In this document: in pieces, positions 61,448-64,000 of the stretch
Layout: each line of letters opens with the position of its first letter
Position numbering within the stretch: the first letter of the stretch is position 1
From: Cellulosilyticum sp. I15G10I2
Lineage (GTDB): Bacteria; Bacillota; Clostridia; Lachnospirales; Cellulosilyticaceae
Assembly: GCF_900095725.1 (NCBI RefSeq)
Contig: NZ_FMMP01000009.1
Coordinates: forward strand, 558,001-622,000
Length of the DNA: 64,000 bases
Direction: 5' to 3'
Notes under the pieces: generated by a model
Told to the model about the DNA's origin: nothing
What the model saw: only the letters and a program-made list of their open reading frames with translations
Database searches by the model: none
Made by a program: the position numbers and the translations under genes

Positions 61448-62470
61448 TTATCTTTGTACGCGTCCTGAACCGTCGCCACCAGCTAAGGATTGTACTTCTG
61501 CTACCGATACGCGGTTGTAATCGCCTTCGATAGAGTGTTTTAAACATGATGCCGCTACTGCAAATTCAATAGCATCTTGCGCCTTATAGTTGTTTAATAA
61601 ACTATAGATAAGGCCTGCGCCAAATGAGTCACCGCCGCCAACGCGATCCACAATACGCACAAGATATTCTTTAGAGAAATAATAATCATTGCCATCATAC
61701 AGCATAGCAGCCCAATTATTGTCGCTCGCTGAGATAGACCCTCTTAAAGTGATTGCTACATGTTTAAAGCCAAATTTATTTGCAAGTTTTTTAGCTACGT
61801 CTTTATAACCTTCATGGCTAAGTGCTCCACCAGTGATGTCGGTACCTTCTGCTTTGATACCAAATACTTTCTCTGCATCTTCTTCATTGGCAATACATAC
61901 ATCTACGTATTCCATAAGTGTTCCCATCACTTGGCCAGCCTTTTCGGTTGTCCATAATTTCTTTCTAAAGTTAAGGTCACAGCTTACTGTAATCCCTTTC
62001 GCTTTAGCTGCTTTACACGCTTCAAGACAGATAGCTGTTACATTATCGCCTAAAGCTGGTGTGATTCCTGTAAAGTGGAACCATTCTGTATCTTCGAAAA
62101 TCTCATCCCAGTTAAAATCTGCTGTAGTTGCATCTGCAATTGCTGAATGTGCTCTATCATAAATAACTGATGATGCTCTTTGAGAAGCACCTTTTTCTAA
62201 GAAGTAGATCCCTACTCTTTCTCCGCCTCTAGTGATTTTTGATGTATCCACACCATATCTGCGAAGGTCATTCACTGCTGCTTGCCCTATATCATGTTTT
62301 GGAAGTTTAGTTACAAATCTAGCATCTAATCCAAAATTAGCAAGTGATACTGCAACGTTAGCTTCTCCGCCGCCATAAGTTGCTTGAAAATCATCTACTT
62401 GTGTAAATCTTAAATACCCATGTGGTGCAAGTCTTAACATTATTTCTCCGAAAGTTACTATTCTACCCAT
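61448..62470 (-). CDS. kdgK: 2-dehydro-3-deoxygluconokinase
   Basis: 340 residues. IVTFGEIMLRLAPHGYLRF is a classic KDG-kinase opening; YGGGEANVAVSLANFGLDA and VDRVGGGDSFGAGLIYSLL (catalytic Asp) follow. It phosphorylates 2-keto-3-deoxygluconate to KDPG. It follows the aldolase gene by 11 bases, giving the last two steps of hexuronate or pectin breakdown via the Entner-Doudoroff branch. RBS AGGAGG. Confidence 0.92.
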   Translation of the reverse strand: MGRIVTFGEIMLRLAPHGYLRFTQVDDFQATYGGGEANVAVSLANFGLDARFVTKLPKHDIGQAAVNDLRRYGVDTSKITRGGERVGIYFLEKGASQRASSVIYDRAHSAIADATTADFNWDEIFEDTEWFHFTGITPALGDNVTAICLEACKAAKAKGITVSCDLNFRKKLWTTEKAGQVMGTLMEYVDVCIANEEDAEKVFGIKAEGTDITGGALSHEGYKDVAKKLANKFGFKHVAITLRGSISASDNNWAAMLYDGNDYYFSKEYLVRIVDRVGGGDSFGAGLIYSLLNNYKAQDAIEFAVAASCLKHSIEGDYNRVSVAEVQSLAGGDGSGRVQR

Positions 62471-62481
62471 TATCTGGCCTC

Positions 62482-63447
62482 CTATTTTTTCTGTAATAAG
62501 TGGAATGCAAACCCACCTTTATCACCTTTTATATAAATTGCAACCATATTGCCTTTTTCATCATACTTCGCTGAGTCTTCATCAAACTCTATGTTTCTTG
62601 CTTTTAAATAATTAACCGCTCTTTTTAAATAGTTTGTTTTGTAAGCAACATGTCCGTTTTGTCCGAGGTAAGGTGCTTTAAGTACTTCTACGCCTGTTCC
62701 TACAAATATTGAACTATTGCCTTCTTTAACAGGATGATTAAATAAATCTGCAATATCGCCTGCAACTGATTGTGCTTGGGCTTCTGATGGTGCATTGATT
62801 CCTATATGTGCAAGTTCAAAGCCTAACATTTGTGATACAGCTTCTTTTGTAAGCTCTGTAATTTTATCAAATTGTCCGTTGTTAATAAGGCTTGCATCTA
62901 CCATCCAGCTGCCGCCGCATGCAATAATTTTGTCAAAAGATAAGTAATCATTAAGGTTTTTAGCAGTGATTCCGCCAGTAGGCATAAATCTCATTTTTGT
63001 ATAAGGTGCTGCCATAGCCTTAATCATTTTGATGCCGCCAGCTGCTTCTGCTGGGAAGAATTTAACAACCTCTAAACCTAGTTCGATAGCTTGTTCTACG
63101 TCAGATGGATTTGTACAGCCTGGCGTAATAGGTATCCCCTTATCAACACAGTATTTAACAACTTTAGGGTTAAGTCCAGGACTAACTATAAATGCTGCGC
63201 CCGCTTCTACTGCCTCATCTACCTGCTCTGTTGTAAGTACTGTACCTGCACCAACTAACATTTCTGGCAAATTCTCTGTAATCGTTTTGATAGCTTCTTT
63301 AGCACATGCTGTTCTAAAAGTAACCTCTGCTACTGGAAGACCTCCGGCGCACAACGCTTTTGCAAGTGGGAGTGCATCTTCTACTCTGTCGATTTTAATA
63401 ACTGGAACAATCCCAAATGCTTCAAGTTTATCTAAGACATATTGCAT
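62482..63447 (-). CDS. eda: KHG/KDPG aldolase with C-terminal VOC-like domain
   Basis: 321 residues, longer than the usual ~210. Residues ~1-210 are the class I aldolase: VIKIDRVEDALPLAKALCAGGLPVAEVTFRT (segments GGLPVAEVTFRT), LVGAGTVLTTEQV, and KFFPAEAAGGI with the Schiff-base Lys. Residues ~215-321 have LAHIGINAPSEAQAQSVAGD, SSIFVGTGVEVLKAPYLGQNGHVAY (segments GVEVLKAPYLGQNGHVAY) and GGFAFHLLQKK. This looks like a vicinal-oxygen-chelate (glyoxalase-like) fold, known in some Firmicute aldolases but with no clear role. It yields pyruvate and glyceraldehyde-3-phosphate. First gene of the operon. Confidence 0.9.
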   Translation of the reverse strand: MQYVLDKLEAFGIVPVIKIDRVEDALPLAKALCAGGLPVAEVTFRTACAKEAIKTITENLPEMLVGAGTVLTTEQVDEAVEAGAAFIVSPGLNPKVVKYCVDKGIPITPGCTNPSDVEQAIELGLEVVKFFPAEAAGGIKMIKAMAAPYTKMRFMPTGGITAKNLNDYLSFDKIIACGGSWMVDASLINNGQFDKITELTKEAVSQMLGFELAHIGINAPSEAQAQSVAGDIADLFNHPVKEGNSSIFVGTGVEVLKAPYLGQNGHVAYKTNYLKRAVNYLKARNIEFDEDSAKYDEKGNMVAIYIKGDKGGFAFHLLQKK

Positions 63448-63731
63448 ACTTGTACCTCCTGTTATTCTACTACCTTATTTTTTTATTAATTATTTTTATA
63501 TTATATATTATTTTTTTTTAGATGTATAGCTTTTTTATGATTTTTTTTTATATTTTTGCTTATAATATATAATAATTTGTTATAATTATGTCATACCCTT
63601 AAAATATTATTATTTTTACTAAAAATATTTCTGCTTTTTTATAATTCTTTTTTATATCTCTATCTTTTATTTACAGTTTTTTGATATACTATAACCATCT
63701 AACCGGAAACTTATACCACAAGGAGGTACAT

Positions 63732-64000
63732 ATGAATAGCATTTATGATAATTTAGATATATTCACCAATCTATTAGATCTACTTGAAAATCATTTTGGC
63801 AGCAACTGTGAAATTGTTTTACATGATAATACTAAAGAATACGAACATACAATTGTAGATATACGCAATGGTCATGTAACTGGGAGAAAGGTGGGTGACT
63901 GCGGCGGTGTCTGGGGGCTTGAAGTGATGAGTAATACTTCCAGTGATACACATATTTATAATAAAATCGTTCACACAAGAAATGGTAAGATTATTAGAGG
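63732..64000 (+). CDS. YheO-like PAS/HTH regulator, N-terminal part (runs off the window)
   Basis: The first 89 residues are visible: NLLDLLENHFGSNCEIVLHD, then NTKEYEHTIVDIRNGHVTGR. This is the YheO-like PAS domain found at the front of HTH regulators. GGAGGTACAT precedes the ATG by a normal distance. It is divergent from the eda-kdgK operon over a very AT-rich 284-base gap, in which I cannot define promoters with confidence. It may regulate that operon; this is inference. Confidence 0.8.
   Translation, partial: MNSIYDNLDIFTNLLDLLENHFGSNCEIVLHDNTKEYEHTIVDIRNGHVTGRKVGDCGGVWGLEVMSNTSSDTHIYNKIVHTRNGKIIR

Overview
This window looks like the chromosome of a spore-forming, anaerobic member of the Clostridia. 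It is AT-rich. It carries spoIIR, a complete gerA-type germinant receptor operon and two S-layer-homology (SLH) surface proteins. Its metabolism is built on sugars: maltodextrin, keto-deoxy sugar acids and a TRAP-imported compound. A Cellulosilyticum/Lachnospirales-like host is my best guess, but nothing here proves it. I see no rRNA genes, tRNA genes, CRISPR array or prophage.

Layout. 1-2.5 kb: end of an RND efflux operon (permease, adaptor lipoprotein) with its own TetR repressor. 2.5-5.3 kb: an unknown small ORF, an iron-sulfur aldo/keto reductase and a UbiA prenyltransferase. 5.5-8 kb: a SsuA/THI5-type ABC importer, then a chemoreceptor. 10-21.8 kb: a long minus-strand catabolic cluster. 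It has a DctPQM TRAP transporter, a fucose-isomerase-like enzyme, an RpiB/LacAB isomerase, two TIM-barrel isomerases, a split transketolase, a D-2-hydroxyacid dehydrogenase and an AEC carrier. A divergent two-component system at 22.1-24.3 kb probably controls it. 24.5-27.8 kb: two exported proteins, one with SLH domains. 28-32.5 kb: cell-wall and sporulation genes (galU, a DUF1934-like gene, murI, ddl, spoIIR). 32.7-36.3 kb: a nuclease-helicase and a RAYT-type transposase. 36.5-40.6 kb: the gerA operon. 40.9-44.4 kb: a large SLH adhesin. 44.7-55.4 kb: the maltodextrin locus with malQ twice, a LacI regulator, an ABC importer and glgP. 55.7-60 kb: fruK, argC, a helical-repeat protein, a double HD/HD-GYP protein and a DUF1294-like gene. 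60.3-63.4 kb: two PfkB kinases and a KDPG aldolase fused to a second domain. The window ends inside a YheO-like regulator.

The most striking structure is a dispersed palindromic repeat, consensus GGGGACNNTTNTYYAAT. I count roughly 35 copies in about 15 clusters, nearly all intergenic. They occur singly, as inverted pairs (REPINs) and once as a tandem array of about 39 bp units. Its likely driver is the Y1/HUH transposase of the RAYT class at 35359-36264, which is flanked by copies on both sides and has a C-terminal DnaA-like helix-turn-helix.

Two other points stand out. The TRAP-linked transketolase operon has no kinase and no aldolase, which suggests a transketolase-driven route for a non-phosphorylated sugar. 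Two maltodextrin promoters share the same -35/-10 geometry and the same 28 bp operator, which defines a small LacI-family regulon.
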